A stretch of 64,000 bases of DNA from Lacisediminihabitans sp040549465 (GTDB lineage: Bacteria > Actinomycetota > Actinomycetes > Actinomycetales > Microbacteriaceae). Of the stretch, positions 17,402 to 26,948 are shown one piece after another. The stretch spans positions 62,001 through 126,000 of the forward strand of contig NZ_JBEPTL010000010.1 in assembly GCF_040549465.1 (NCBI RefSeq), in the 5' to 3' direction. The notes under the pieces were generated by a model that was not told the DNA's origin, made no database searches, and saw only the letters and a program-made list of their open reading frames with translations. Each line of letters begins with the position of its first letter. The stretch's first letter is position 1. The translations under genes were made by a program, and so were the position numbers.

Positions 17402-17999
17402 GGATTTCCTGTTGTTCGCTGGTTGCGTGGCTGGGTTGCCCCGCGATTCCGTTCATGATGAGTGAGGTGAGGGCTGGGGGATCGAATTCAGTTCCGACGT
17501 TGAACTGGGGTATCGACGAGGCGAATGAAATCAATCGGATGTAGTGCGCGACGCGTTCCGGCGGAAGATTCAGTTCGACCAGGTCGGGTTCGAGAATTCT
17601 GGCGATGGTCTCGGCGAACTCGATGCGCCGGTTGGCCACGGGCGGTCTGCCCACCTCGCCGAGCACCGACATGAACCCGATGACTTGTTCGAATCGGTCC
17701 CGCATCAATTCGATGACGCGACACACCTTGTCGGCCAATGGCATGTCCGGCGAGATGTCTGCGAGCCCGCGTTCCAGTGGCGCCGGATCCAGGTGTCTGA
17801 CGATCGCGGCCTGTATCAGGCTCTCCTTGTCGCCGAAGGCACGAAAGATCGTGCCCTCCGCGATTCCAGCTTCGTCGGCGATCTGACGTGTTGTGACTGA
17901 CCGGCCGTTTTCGATGAGAAGGGGGATAGCCGCGTCGATGATCATCGCGCGCCGGTCATCCACCGAAAGCGGGCTTGCGCGCTGTGCTTTCTCGACCAT
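17391..17999 (-). CDS. TetR-family repressor of the ABC exporter operon
   Basis: 202 residues from the ATG at 17999, which has a GGTGAGG site. A longer frame from 18032 would place the operator inside the gene and is less likely. The N-terminal helix-turn-helix is at about 33-55 (TTRQIADEAGIAEGTIFRAFG), preceded by a region rich in basic residues; the rest is the all-helical ligand-binding domain. A perfect 16-bp palindrome 16 bases upstream is a good operator. As the first gene of the exporter operon it most likely represses its own operon until a transported compound binds. Confidence 0.9.
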   Translation of the reverse strand: MVEKAQRASPLSVDDRRAMIIDAAIPLLIENGRSVTTRQIADEAGIAEGTIFRAFGDKESLIQAAIVRHLDPAPLERGLADISPDMPLADKVCRVIELMRDRFEQVIGFMSVLGEVGRPPVANRRIEFAETIARILEPDLVELNLPPERVAHYIRLISFASSIPQFNVGTEFDPPALTSLIMNGIAGQPSHATSEQQEIHAS

Positions 18000-18014
18000 G
18001 GCCTCACCGTAGCG

Positions 18015-18030
18015 GAGTGAGCGCTCACTC
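18015..18030. promoter_or_regulatory. 16-bp perfect palindromic TetR operator
   Basis: GAGTGAGCGCTCACTC is a perfect palindrome between the divergent TetR/exporter operon and the oxidoreductase gene. The size, symmetry and position fit a TetR dimer site, and TGAGTGA-type half sites are common in TetR targets. Confidence 0.75.
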
Positions 18031-18102
18031 ACAAGTTCTCATGCGGACGAATGTAGTGGACGACCGCTAGCGTTGGGAAATCACGAGAAGACGGAGACAC
18101 CG

Positions 18103-19017
18103 ATGTCAAGAGCGGTCCGATACACGAGCAATGGCGGCCCCGAAGTGCTCGAGATCGTCGACGTATCAGAGCCGCACGCCGCGCCCGGCCAGGTACGGGT
18201 CGCTGTTCGTGCGGCAGGGCTCAACCCCTTCGACTTCAAAGTGCGCAGCGATCCCGACTACATGCCGAACCATAAGCTGCCGAGCGGACAGGGCGCGGAG
18301 TTCGCCGGCGTCGTCGACGAGGTCGGCGAGGATGTCACCGACGTGGGTATCGGCGACGAAGTACTCGGCTGGGCCGGCTTCGCCGCACAGGCGGATTATG
18401 TCGTCGTGCGATCCACCCATGTTGCGCCCAAGCCGGCCACGCTGGATTGGCCGACTGCCGGGGCCATCGGGCTCGTCGGCAACACCGCGAAGCGGGCGAC
18501 GGATGCCGTCGCGCCCGGCCCACACGACACCGTGCTGGTCGGCGGTGCCGCCGGCGGCGTCGGGCTGTTCAGCGCGCAACTCGCCATCCGCGCGGGCGCG
18601 ACAGTGGTCGGCACCGCGAGTGAGAGCAACCACGGATTCCTGCGCACTCTCGGAGTCGTACCGGTGACCTACGGACCGGGGTTGGTCGAGCGTGTTCGCG
18701 AGGCCGCGCCACAGGGCATCACCGCGGTCATCGATACGGTTGGCCGCGAGACGATCGAGGCGGGACTCGAGCTGGGCGTGGCACCAGAGCGCATCAACAC
18801 CATCGTTTATTACGCCGGCGTTGAGGAATACGGCATCCAGGCAGTCGGCGGTGGTGCGAAGAACACCCAGGAGCTGGCCGAACTCGCCCGCTGGGTGGCA
18901 GACGGCGATATCGTGATGCCGATCGCGGCCACCTATCCGCTAGCCGAAGTGCGCGAGGCCTACGAACGTCTCGAATCGCGCCATCTGCTCGGCAAGATCG
19001 TACTGCTGCTGCCCTGA
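18103..19017 (+). CDS. Zinc-independent NADPH:quinone oxidoreductase-like MDR protein
   Basis: 304 residues in the MDR superfamily. An N-terminal GroES-like domain (about 1-120) contains QGAEFAGVVDEVGEDV; a Rossmann domain follows with VGGAAGGVGLFSAQLA (NADPH binding, about 148-163). No structural or catalytic zinc Cys cluster is present, which places it with the quinone reductase/zeta-crystallin group. It would reduce quinones or enones with NADPH. Start ATG 18103 has GGAG nine bases before it. It diverges from the TetR operon across the palindromic operator and may be under the same repressor. Confidence 0.87.
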   Translation: MSRAVRYTSNGGPEVLEIVDVSEPHAAPGQVRVAVRAAGLNPFDFKVRSDPDYMPNHKLPSGQGAEFAGVVDEVGEDVTDVGIGDEVLGWAGFAAQADYVVVRSTHVAPKPATLDWPTAGAIGLVGNTAKRATDAVAPGPHDTVLVGGAAGGVGLFSAQLAIRAGATVVGTASESNHGFLRTLGVVPVTYGPGLVERVREAAPQGITAVIDTVGRETIEAGLELGVAPERINTIVYYAGVEEYGIQAVGGGAKNTQELAELARWVADGDIVMPIAATYPLAEVREAYERLESRHLLGKIVLLLP

Positions 19018-19031
19018 CAGGCCGGCTCGAG

Positions 19032-20003
19032 TCAGCTCGGGTCGGTGAAAATCTCGGAGATCTCCGCGACATCCGCTTCACTCGGCGACCACTCGGCAGC
19101 AGCCGCCACGTTCTGCACGATCTGTTCCGGCTTGGTCGCGCCGGCGATGACACTGGTGAGTCCCGGCTGGGCCAGCAGCCAGGCGAAGGTCGCGGCGAGC
19201 ATGCTCACTCCGCGCGCGGAGCAGAACGCCTCGTATCTCTCCATGGTGTCCCATGGTGCGCCGTCGAGCAGGTGGCGTCGCTGCGAGATGATGCGGCTGT
19301 CGGCTGGGCCGCCGGAGCGGCTGAACTTGCCGGTGAACAGGCCGTTGTAGAGCGGAAAGAAGGGCAGGAAGCCGAGACCGTACTCGACAACGGCGGGGAG
19401 CACCTCGGCTTCGACGCTCCGCTCGAGCAGCGAATACTCATTCTGAGCGGAGATGAATTTCGGATGTCTGCCGAGCATGGCCGTGTACTCGGCGTCGGCG
19501 ACCTGCCATCCGCTCAGGTTCGAGTGCCCGATATAGCGCACCTTGCCCTCGGTGATCAGGTCGTCAAGCACGGCGAGCGTCTCCTCGATCGGCGTGTTCT
19601 CGTCGGGACGATGCAGTTGGTACAGGTCGATCCAGTCGGTCTGCAGCCGACGCAGGGATGCTTCGACCGCCAGTCGCACATAACGTCGTGACGCCCTTGC
19701 ACCCCAGTCCGGCCCGTTCTTGCCTGCCATGTCCATACCGAACTTGGTCGCCAGCACGATGTCGCTTCGCCGGCCCTTCAACGAGTTGCCCATCAGGGTC
19801 TCGCTGAGTCCGCGCTCGGCACCATAGATATCAGCGGTGTCGAACAGCGTCACACCCGCATCGATAGCGGCGTGGATGACGGCATCGGTTCCCGCCTGCG
19901 ATTCGGTGGCAGTTCCCGCGCGACCGAAGTTGTTGCAGCCGAGTCCTACAGTCGAAACGACGAGTCCTGACCGACCGAGAGTGCGATATTCGATTGCTGA
20001 CAT
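19032..20003 (-). CDS. Aldo/keto reductase
   Basis: 323 residues with a TIM-barrel AKR fold. Catalytic residues are visible: Asp and Tyr in FDTADIYG, Lys in LATKFGMD and His in YIGHSNLSGW. It resembles the AKR groups acting on methylglyoxal and other small carbonyls (YghZ/YajO-like). NADPH-dependent reduction of aldehydes is the expected reaction; the natural substrate is not known. It converges with the MDR gene and diverges from ogt. Confidence 0.9.
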   Translation of the reverse strand: MSAIEYRTLGRSGLVVSTVGLGCNNFGRAGTATESQAGTDAVIHAAIDAGVTLFDTADIYGAERGLSETLMGNSLKGRRSDIVLATKFGMDMAGKNGPDWGARASRRYVRLAVEASLRRLQTDWIDLYQLHRPDENTPIEETLAVLDDLITEGKVRYIGHSNLSGWQVADAEYTAMLGRHPKFISAQNEYSLLERSVEAEVLPAVVEYGLGFLPFFPLYNGLFTGKFSRSGGPADSRIISQRRHLLDGAPWDTMERYEAFCSARGVSMLAATFAWLLAQPGLTSVIAGATKPEQIVQNVAAAAEWSPSEADVAEISEIFTDPS

Positions 20004-20111
20004 AGCTCAAGCCTAGGCCGCGCGCTCGGGGCTCTACTCCGTCACAATGCGTACGAAGGCCACCTGTCCCCGATGTCCGAAAGACGCCAGATCACCGTCG
20101 GATGCCGCGGC

Positions 20112-20117
20112 TAAAGT
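20112..20117 (+). promoter_or_regulatory. -10 element for a leaderless ogt transcript
   Basis: TAAAGT lies exactly 6 bases before the ATG at 20124, and no ribosome site is present. This spacing fits a leaderless transcript. No convincing -35 box is seen. Confidence 0.4.
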
Positions 20118-20123
20118 CAAGCC

Positions 20124-20639
20124 ATGACCCTTCGAATCTCCACCATCCCCGACCCGGCCTTCCTCCGCAGGGTCGACAGCCCTCTCGGTCGCCTCGAACT
20201 CACCGGCGACGGTGAAGCCGTTACCTCGCTCACCATTGAGCGTGCCGGCCATCTTCCCCATGAGACCCTCGATGAACACAGCGATCGGGTGCTCGACCGC
20301 GCAGCGGAGCAACTCGGCGAATACTTCGCGGGCAACCGCCGCGACTTCGACATTCCGGTCAAGGTCGGCGGCACCGAGTTCCAACGATCGGTCTGGGAGA
20401 AACTCAGCGAGTTGGATTTTGGCGAGGTGATCTCCTATGGCGAACTCGGCCTCTCTACGGGTCGGTCCACGGCCGGCCGTGCCGTCGGCGGCGCCGTCGG
20501 GGCCAACCCCGTTCCGATCATCGTGCCGTGCCACCGGGTACTGGCCTCGAACAACAGGATCACCGGCTACAGCGCCGGGAACGGCATCCCCACCAAGGTC
20601 TGGCTGCTCGATCACGAGGGCATCGAACACAGGGTGTGA
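20124..20639 (+). CDS. ogt: Methylated-DNA-protein cysteine methyltransferase
   Basis: 171 residues, usual length for Ogt/MGMT. It removes alkyl groups from O6-alkylguanine by transfer to its own Cys136 in the IVPCHRV motif, with the surrounding FGEVISYGEL (helix-turn-helix wing) and ITGYSAGNGIPTK tail (GG-loop region). It is a suicide DNA-repair protein. The N-terminal domain lacks the metal-binding and regulatory parts of Ada, so it is a stand-alone Ogt. It appears to be made from a leaderless mRNA. Confidence 0.95.
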   Translation: MTLRISTIPDPAFLRRVDSPLGRLELTGDGEAVTSLTIERAGHLPHETLDEHSDRVLDRAAEQLGEYFAGNRRDFDIPVKVGGTEFQRSVWEKLSELDFGEVISYGELGLSTGRSTAGRAVGGAVGANPVPIIVPCHRVLASNNRITGYSAGNGIPTKVWLLDHEGIEHRV

Positions 20640-20687
20640 TGGCGGCCCGCTTCGTGACGAAGTCAGGACCATCACGAGCAGCGGCGA

Positions 20688-21227
20688 CTAGCCTTGGTAG
20701 CTCGGCGGCTGCGTGCCATATCCGGGCGCAGGCTGCTCGGTGCTCGCGTAGTTGAACGCCACGGAACCATACCCGGCGAGCGGTGGCGGGAAACCCGCGG
20801 CGGTGATGAGTTCCGGTTGGTAGACCTCTGCCCGGCTGCCCAAGATGAAGGCCCAGACGAAGGGCAGAAAGATGCCGAGCACGACATATCCGCCGTGCTT
20901 GCGGAAGGCGATTCCACTGCGATACATCCCGATGTAGAGGAAGACAGCGGACACGATTCCGCCGTAGGGCACTATCGACAGCAGCGAGAGCCAGCCGCGC
21001 TGACCGCCCACCTCGAGCCACACCCAGTTGTTGTAGAACGGCACCCAGGCGATCCACGGCTTCACGCCGACCTTGCGGAAAAAGGTGGAGAGCGCGATCG
21101 CCATCACCACGTAGTAAGCCGCGGCGATGACTATGCTGATCACGATTATTACGCCGATGATCGCGAAATATGCGGCGAAGAAGCCGTACTCGTAGCCGCT
21201 GGGCAGGTCGGGGTTGATGTCGTTCAT
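20688..21227 (-). CDS. DUF5684-type small membrane protein
   Basis: 179 residues. About four hydrophobic segments are visible: 18-50, 77-90, 92-104 and 116-130. The core FFRKVGVKPWIAWVPFYNNW is the hallmark of the DUF5684 family of uncharacterised membrane proteins. The C-terminal 45 residues are Pro/Gly/Tyr-rich and probably disordered (PAPGYGTQPP). It starts 4 bases after the yaaA stop with GAGGG as ribosome site, so it is coupled to yaaA and the P-loop kinase. No function is established for the family. Confidence 0.8.
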   Translation of the reverse strand: MNDINPDLPSGYEYGFFAAYFAIIGVIIVISIVIAAAYYVVMAIALSTFFRKVGVKPWIAWVPFYNNWVWLEVGGQRGWLSLLSIVPYGGIVSAVFLYIGMYRSGIAFRKHGGYVVLGIFLPFVWAFILGSRAEVYQPELITAAGFPPPLAGYGSVAFNYASTEQPAPGYGTQPPSYQG

Positions 21228-21231
21228 GCCC

Positions 21232-21981
21232 TCAGACTACGAGATGGAGCTCACCCAGCGCGCCCCGCGAGAGCATGATGCCGCGTGACGAAGCCCAGGC
21301 CAGAAGGTGCTCGACATCGTCGAAGACGATCCCCGATTCGAGAAGCGCACGAGCGAACTCCCCTTTGCCCTTCTTATTGAAGTGGTTGAGGGCGCGCTGC
21401 TGGCCATCGGGACCCTCCGACAGCAGCCGCAGAAAGAACACGTTCTCGCGGTCGCCGGGGGCCCGACCCAACTCGACGTAGGCCTCAGAACGCAGATCGA
21501 GAATGAGTCCGTCATGCCCGGCCAGCACTCGGGCTATCGGCTCGCGCCAGGTCGACTTCAGCGAGATGCCTGGCAGCCGGGAATCGTGTGACAGCCGATA
21601 GGCGGGCACAGCATCGGAAGCCCCCAGAAGTCCGAACAGCGCCGAATGGATGACCAGATGTTCCGTTGCGAAGGCACGAGCGGCATCCGATAGTGATTCT
21701 GCCTCCAGTGCCTCGTAGAGCACGCCGGTGTAGCGATCGATAGCGGGCATCGTTGGAGAAGTGACGAGTGCCCGGTTACGCAGCAGCTCGAAGCGCTGGT
21801 TCGGTCCAAGCTTCAGCGCTGCCGACATGGTGGTCAGGTTTCTGGCCAGCTTCCTCATTGAAGAGAGGGTGGTACGCCGCGGCGCACGAAGCTCAGGATG
21901 GCTCAGCCGGGCCAGGTCGAGCACCGTGCCCTCCGCTCCCCCGTCCCGTTTGGTCTCGGAGGGCGGCAGAACGATCAGCAC
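21232..21981 (-). CDS. yaaA: Peroxide stress protein YaaA (DUF328)
   Basis: 249 residues. The N-terminus MLIVLPPSETK and the core NHFNKKGKGEFAR are the two conserved YaaA signatures. In E. coli YaaA lowers free iron and limits Fenton damage under hydrogen peroxide, and the fold binds DNA. The GTG start overlaps the stop of the upstream kinase gene by one base (TAGTG), which indicates translational coupling. Function is assigned from family resemblance. Confidence 0.9.
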   Translation of the reverse strand: MLIVLPPSETKRDGGAEGTVLDLARLSHPELRAPRRTTLSSMRKLARNLTTMSAALKLGPNQRFELLRNRALVTSPTMPAIDRYTGVLYEALEAESLSDAARAFATEHLVIHSALFGLLGASDAVPAYRLSHDSRLPGISLKSTWREPIARVLAGHDGLILDLRSEAYVELGRAPGDRENVFFLRLLSEGPDGQQRALNHFNKKGKGEFARALLESGIVFDDVEHLLAWASSRGIMLSRGALGELHLVV

Positions 21982-22502
21982 TAGCTGTCGAGAAAGGCGA
22001 GTGCTGCCTCGACGTTCACCCCGAGCGGGTTCACGGAATCGAGGGTGATGCGAGCCACGACGGCACTCGGACCTGTCCAGCTATCGTATTCGTCGAGGCT
22101 CTGCTCGACCGCGTGCCAGGTGGGTTCCGACAGGTGCGCCAGCTTGCGATTGCGAGCTTCGAGGCGTTCGCGGTGCAGGTCGGCATCCGAACAGACGACC
22201 TCGATGAACCGCAGCGTTTCACTCTCGCGCTGGGCCAGTTTCACCCACTGCTCACGAGCCGGTTCCACAGCGTTCACCGCGTCCACAATCACATGATGTC
22301 CAGACGAGAGAACGAACTCCGCCAGCTTCTCAGCGACCAGGTAGGCAGCGAGGCCCGTCGGCTGGTCGCTGTCAATACCCGCCTCGAGGATGGCCGACTC
22401 GATCGGGTCCACCGAGACGACAGTGGCGTTGAGCCGACCCCCGAGCACCTCGGCGATCGTGCTCTTTCCGGCACCGGGAAGACCCGCCATCGCAATCAGC
22501 AT
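21981..22502 (-). CDS. P-loop AAA-type small-molecule kinase
   Basis: 173 residues with Walker A GLPGAGKST at about 7-15, the motif HHVIVDAVN as Walker B-like segment and an Arg-rich lid (DLHRERLEARNRK). It resembles zeta-toxin/gluconate-kinase-like ATP kinases of unknown substrate. It begins 12 bases after atpC and overlaps yaaA by one base, so it may be read from the ATP synthase operon. No antitoxin-like partner lies beside it. Confidence 0.8.
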   Translation of the reverse strand: MLIAMAGLPGAGKSTIAEVLGGRLNATVVSVDPIESAILEAGIDSDQPTGLAAYLVAEKLAEFVLSSGHHVIVDAVNAVEPAREQWVKLAQRESETLRFIEVVCSDADLHRERLEARNRKLAHLSEPTWHAVEQSLDEYDSWTGPSAVVARITLDSVNPLGVNVEAALAFLDS

Positions 22503-22514
22503 GGGTGCGCCGGC

Positions 22515-22781
22515 CTAGGCCTGGACGAGTTCGGCGAACCGAGCGACGATCGTGACCGTGTCGTGCTCGACCGAGAGGAAGCCGTCGTCGGCCTTGGCGG
22601 TGACACCCTTGCCGCCGACATCCGTGATCCGCACCTCACCGGCGGCGAGGATCGCCAGCAGCGGCTCGTGCCCGGCCAGAATACCGATCTCGCCCTCGGT
22701 GGTGCGTGCCACCACCATCGAGGCCTCGCCGGTCCAGATTTCGCTGTCCGCCGAGACCACACTCACCGTGAGGTCGGCCAT
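22515..22781 (-). CDS. atpC: F1Fo ATP synthase epsilon subunit (short form)
   Basis: 88 residues from the ATG at 22781, preceded by AAGGAAG and 2 bases after the atpD stop. The protein consists only of the N-terminal beta-sandwich (TVSVVSADSEIWTGEASMV to TIVARFAELVQA). The C-terminal two-helix domain, which inhibits ATP hydrolysis in E. coli and other bacteria, is absent. The subunit should still link the gamma shaft to the c-ring. Confidence 0.95.
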   Translation of the reverse strand: MADLTVSVVSADSEIWTGEASMVVARTTEGEIGILAGHEPLLAILAAGEVRITDVGGKGVTAKADDGFLSVEHDTVTIVARFAELVQA

Positions 22782-22783
22782 CG

Positions 22784-24256
<1,473 letters not shown>

Positions 24257-24282
24257 TGGCTTCTCTACTCTTCTCTTGGGTG

Positions 24283-25182
24283 CTAGCTCTTCACCGAGAG
24301 GGCGTCTGCGCCGCCGACGATCTCGGAAATCTGCTGGGTGATCTCGGACTGGCGAGCGTTGTTCGCGAGCCGGGTGTAGTCGGTAATCAGCTTGTCGGCA
24401 TTGTCGCTTGCCGACTTCATCGCTCTCTGGGTGGCCGCGTGCTTGCTCGCCGCCGACTGGAGCAGGGCGTTGAAGATGCGGCTCTCGATGTAGACGGGCA
24501 GCAGTGCGTCGAGCACATCCCCCGCTTCCGGTTCGAATTCGTACAGCGGAAGGATGTCGTCATCCTCGGGCACTTCGACGCCTTCGACGACCTCGAGTGG
24601 TAGCAGGCGAACAACCTCCGGCGTCTGCGTCAGCATGTTGACGAAACGGTTGTAGACGACATGGATCTCGTCGACGCCACCCTCGCTCGCGGGCTGGATG
24701 AACTTCGCGACGAGGGTTTCGCCGATCTCCTTCGCCAGCTCGAAGGCTGGACTGTCGGTGCCACCGATCCACTCCTGCACCGCTTCGCGGCGACGGAATG
24801 CGAAGTAGCCGACAGCCTTGCGTCCCACGAGGTAGTAGACGATCTCCTTGCCCTGCGAACGGAGCAGGGTGCTCAGCTCTTCGGCCTCACGCAGCACGTT
24901 CGTGTTGAACGCGCCGGCGAGCCCACGGTCGGAGGAGAAGATGACGACCGCGGCGCGCTCGACCTTCTCCGGCTCTGTGGTGAGGAGGTGATCGATGTTC
25001 GAGAAGGTCGCGACAGCCGAGACGGCGCGCGTCACGGCGCGCGCGTAGGGGCCGGATGCCTGCACCCGCCCGAGCGCCTTCTGAATGCGCGAAGCGGAGA
25101 TCAGCTCCATGGCCCGAGTGATCTTCTTGGTCGTCTGGGCAGACTTGATCTTCTGCCGGTAGACCCGAAGTTGCGCTCCCAT
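24283..25182 (-). CDS. atpG: F1Fo ATP synthase gamma subunit
   Basis: 299 residues forming the central shaft. The N-terminal helix MGAQLRVYRQKIKSAQTTKK and the C-terminal KLITDYTRLANNARQSEI helix are typical. The middle carries an acidic loop (EGVEVPEDDDILPLYEFEPE), an insertion of the kind seen in actinobacterial gamma subunits and proposed to tune the motor. The gene is separated from atpA by 79 bases that contain a tandem repeat, the widest gap within atpEFHAGDC. Confidence 0.97.
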   Translation of the reverse strand: MGAQLRVYRQKIKSAQTTKKITRAMELISASRIQKALGRVQASGPYARAVTRAVSAVATFSNIDHLLTTEPEKVERAAVVIFSSDRGLAGAFNTNVLREAEELSTLLRSQGKEIVYYLVGRKAVGYFAFRRREAVQEWIGGTDSPAFELAKEIGETLVAKFIQPASEGGVDEIHVVYNRFVNMLTQTPEVVRLLPLEVVEGVEVPEDDDILPLYEFEPEAGDVLDALLPVYIESRIFNALLQSAASKHAATQRAMKSASDNADKLITDYTRLANNARQSEITQQISEIVGGADALSVKS

Positions 25183-25205
25183 GTCCTGTGTCTTTCTTGT
25201 CGTAT

Positions 25206-25260
25206 TTGCTTGTGCTGAGCTTGCTTATGCTGAGCTTGCTTGTGCTGAGCCTGTCGAAGC
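25206..25260. repeat. Three 15-bp tandem repeats fused to a dispersed-type repeat, in the atpA-atpG gap
   Basis: Units at 25206-25220, 25221-25235 and 25236-25250 read TTGCTTRTGCTGAGC (only one base varies). They run into CTGTCGAAGC (25251-25260). The junction CTGAGCCTGTCGA is shared, in opposite orientation, with a stretch inside lysA (43221-43233). The repeat ends one base before the atpA stop codon. Confidence 0.85.
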
Positions 25261-25261
25261 C

Positions 25262-26899
25262 TTATCGCTTCTGCTTGACGATCTTTTCCTGGTTGATGTC
25301 TTCGACCTCTGCGGACTCGAACCTCTCGGTTCCGACGGAGTCGAGCGGCTTACCCTCACCGGTCTGGAATTCAAGCTTGAACTTGTCGACGCCCTCGTCG
25401 AGCGCCTTGGCGGTGTCGTCGTCCAGCACGTTGGTTTCGCGCAGCGTCTTCAGTACCTCGGTGTTGCGACCGAGATAGTCGAGCAGCTCGCGCTCGAAGC
25501 GGAGAACGTCTTCGACAGCGACCTCGTCGAACTTTCCGTTGGTTCCGGCCCAGATCGAGACGACCTGCTCCTCTACGGGGTACGGCGAGTACTGCGGCTG
25601 GCGCAGCAGTTCGGTGAGGCGAGCACCACGGGCGAGCTGGCGACGGCTGGCCGCATCGAGGTCCGAGGCGAAGAGTGCGAAGGCTTCGAGTGCGCGGTAC
25701 TGCGCCAACTCGAGCTTGAGCGTTCCCGAGACCTTCTTAATCGACTTGACCTGGGCGTCACCACCGACTCGGGAGACCGAGATACCCACGTCGACCGCAG
25801 GACGCTGGTTGGCGTTGAAGAGGTCGGACTGCAGGAAGATCTGGCCGTCCGTGATCGAGATCACGTTGGTCGGGATGTAGGCCGAGACGTCGTTCGCCTT
25901 GGTCTCGATGATCGGGAGGCCGGTCATCGATCCCGCGCCCAGCTCGTCGGAGAGCTTGGCGCAACGCTCGAGCAGGCGGGAGTGCAGGTAGAAGACGTCA
26001 CCCGGGTACGCCTCACGCCCCGGCGGACGACGCAGCAGCAGCGAGACGGCGCGGTAGGCCTCTGCCTGCTTGGACAGGTCGTCGAAGATGATCAGCACGT
26101 GCTTGCCGCCGTACATCCAGTGCTGGCCGATGGCCGAACCGGTGTAGGGAGCGAGGTACTTGAAGCCGGCCGGGTCCGAGGCTGGGGACGCGACGATCGT
26201 CGTGTACTCCATGGCTCCGGCATCCTCGAGCGCGCCCTTCACCGAGGCAATCGTCGAACCCTTCTGGCCGATGGCGACGTAGATGCAGCGAACCTGCTTG
26301 TTGGTGTCGCCGGACTCCCAGTTCGCTTTCTGGTTGATGATCGTGTCGATCGCGATGGCCGTCTTACCTGTCTGGCGGTCGCCGATGATCAGCTGGCGCT
26401 GGCCACGACCGATCGGGATCATGGCGTCGATGGCCTTGATTCCGGTCTGCATGGGCTCGTGCACCGACTTGCGCTGCATGACGCCGGGGGCCTGAAGTTC
26501 GAGCGCGCGGCGACCCTCCGAGGCGATGTCGCCGAGACCGTCGATCGGGCTGCCGAGCGGGTCGACGACGCGGCCGAGGTAGCCGTCACCGACGGGTACG
26601 GAGAGAACCTCGCCGGTGCGGGTGACTTCGAGGCCTTCGACGATGCCACCGAACGCGCCGAGCACGATGACGCCGATTTCGTTCTCGTCCAGGTTCTGGG
26701 CGAGCCCCAGGGTGCCGTCGCCGAAGCGGATGAGCTCGTTGGCCATGACGCCGGGAAGGCCCTGCACGTGGGCGATGCCGTCCGCGGCATCCACGACGTA
26801 GCCGACCTCGGTCTTCGAGGAGGTGCTGGGGTCGTAGGACTTGACGAAGTCCTTGAGCGCGTCGCGGATCTCGTCCGGGCTGATCGTTAGGTCTGCCAT
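25262..26899 (-). CDS. atpA: F1Fo ATP synthase alpha subunit
   Basis: 545 residues, with the non-catalytic nucleotide site GDRQTGKTAIAID and the arginine-finger region ISVSRVGGDAQ. The C-terminal 30 residues extend beyond the E. coli protein, as in other actinobacteria where this tail helps suppress ATP hydrolysis (reported for mycobacteria; here inferred by position). It follows atpH by 49 bases. Confidence 0.98.
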   Translation of the reverse strand: MADLTISPDEIRDALKDFVKSYDPSTSSKTEVGYVVDAADGIAHVQGLPGVMANELIRFGDGTLGLAQNLDENEIGVIVLGAFGGIVEGLEVTRTGEVLSVPVGDGYLGRVVDPLGSPIDGLGDIASEGRRALELQAPGVMQRKSVHEPMQTGIKAIDAMIPIGRGQRQLIIGDRQTGKTAIAIDTIINQKANWESGDTNKQVRCIYVAIGQKGSTIASVKGALEDAGAMEYTTIVASPASDPAGFKYLAPYTGSAIGQHWMYGGKHVLIIFDDLSKQAEAYRAVSLLLRRPPGREAYPGDVFYLHSRLLERCAKLSDELGAGSMTGLPIIETKANDVSAYIPTNVISITDGQIFLQSDLFNANQRPAVDVGISVSRVGGDAQVKSIKKVSGTLKLELAQYRALEAFALFASDLDAASRRQLARGARLTELLRQPQYSPYPVEEQVVSIWAGTNGKFDEVAVEDVLRFERELLDYLGRNTEVLKTLRETNVLDDDTAKALDEGVDKFKLEFQTGEGKPLDSVGTERFESAEVEDINQEKIVKQKR

Positions 26900-26948
26900 T
26901 GTTTTCCTTGTCTTCGCGAAGCGGGTGGGCTTCGGGGCTGTTGCTCGC

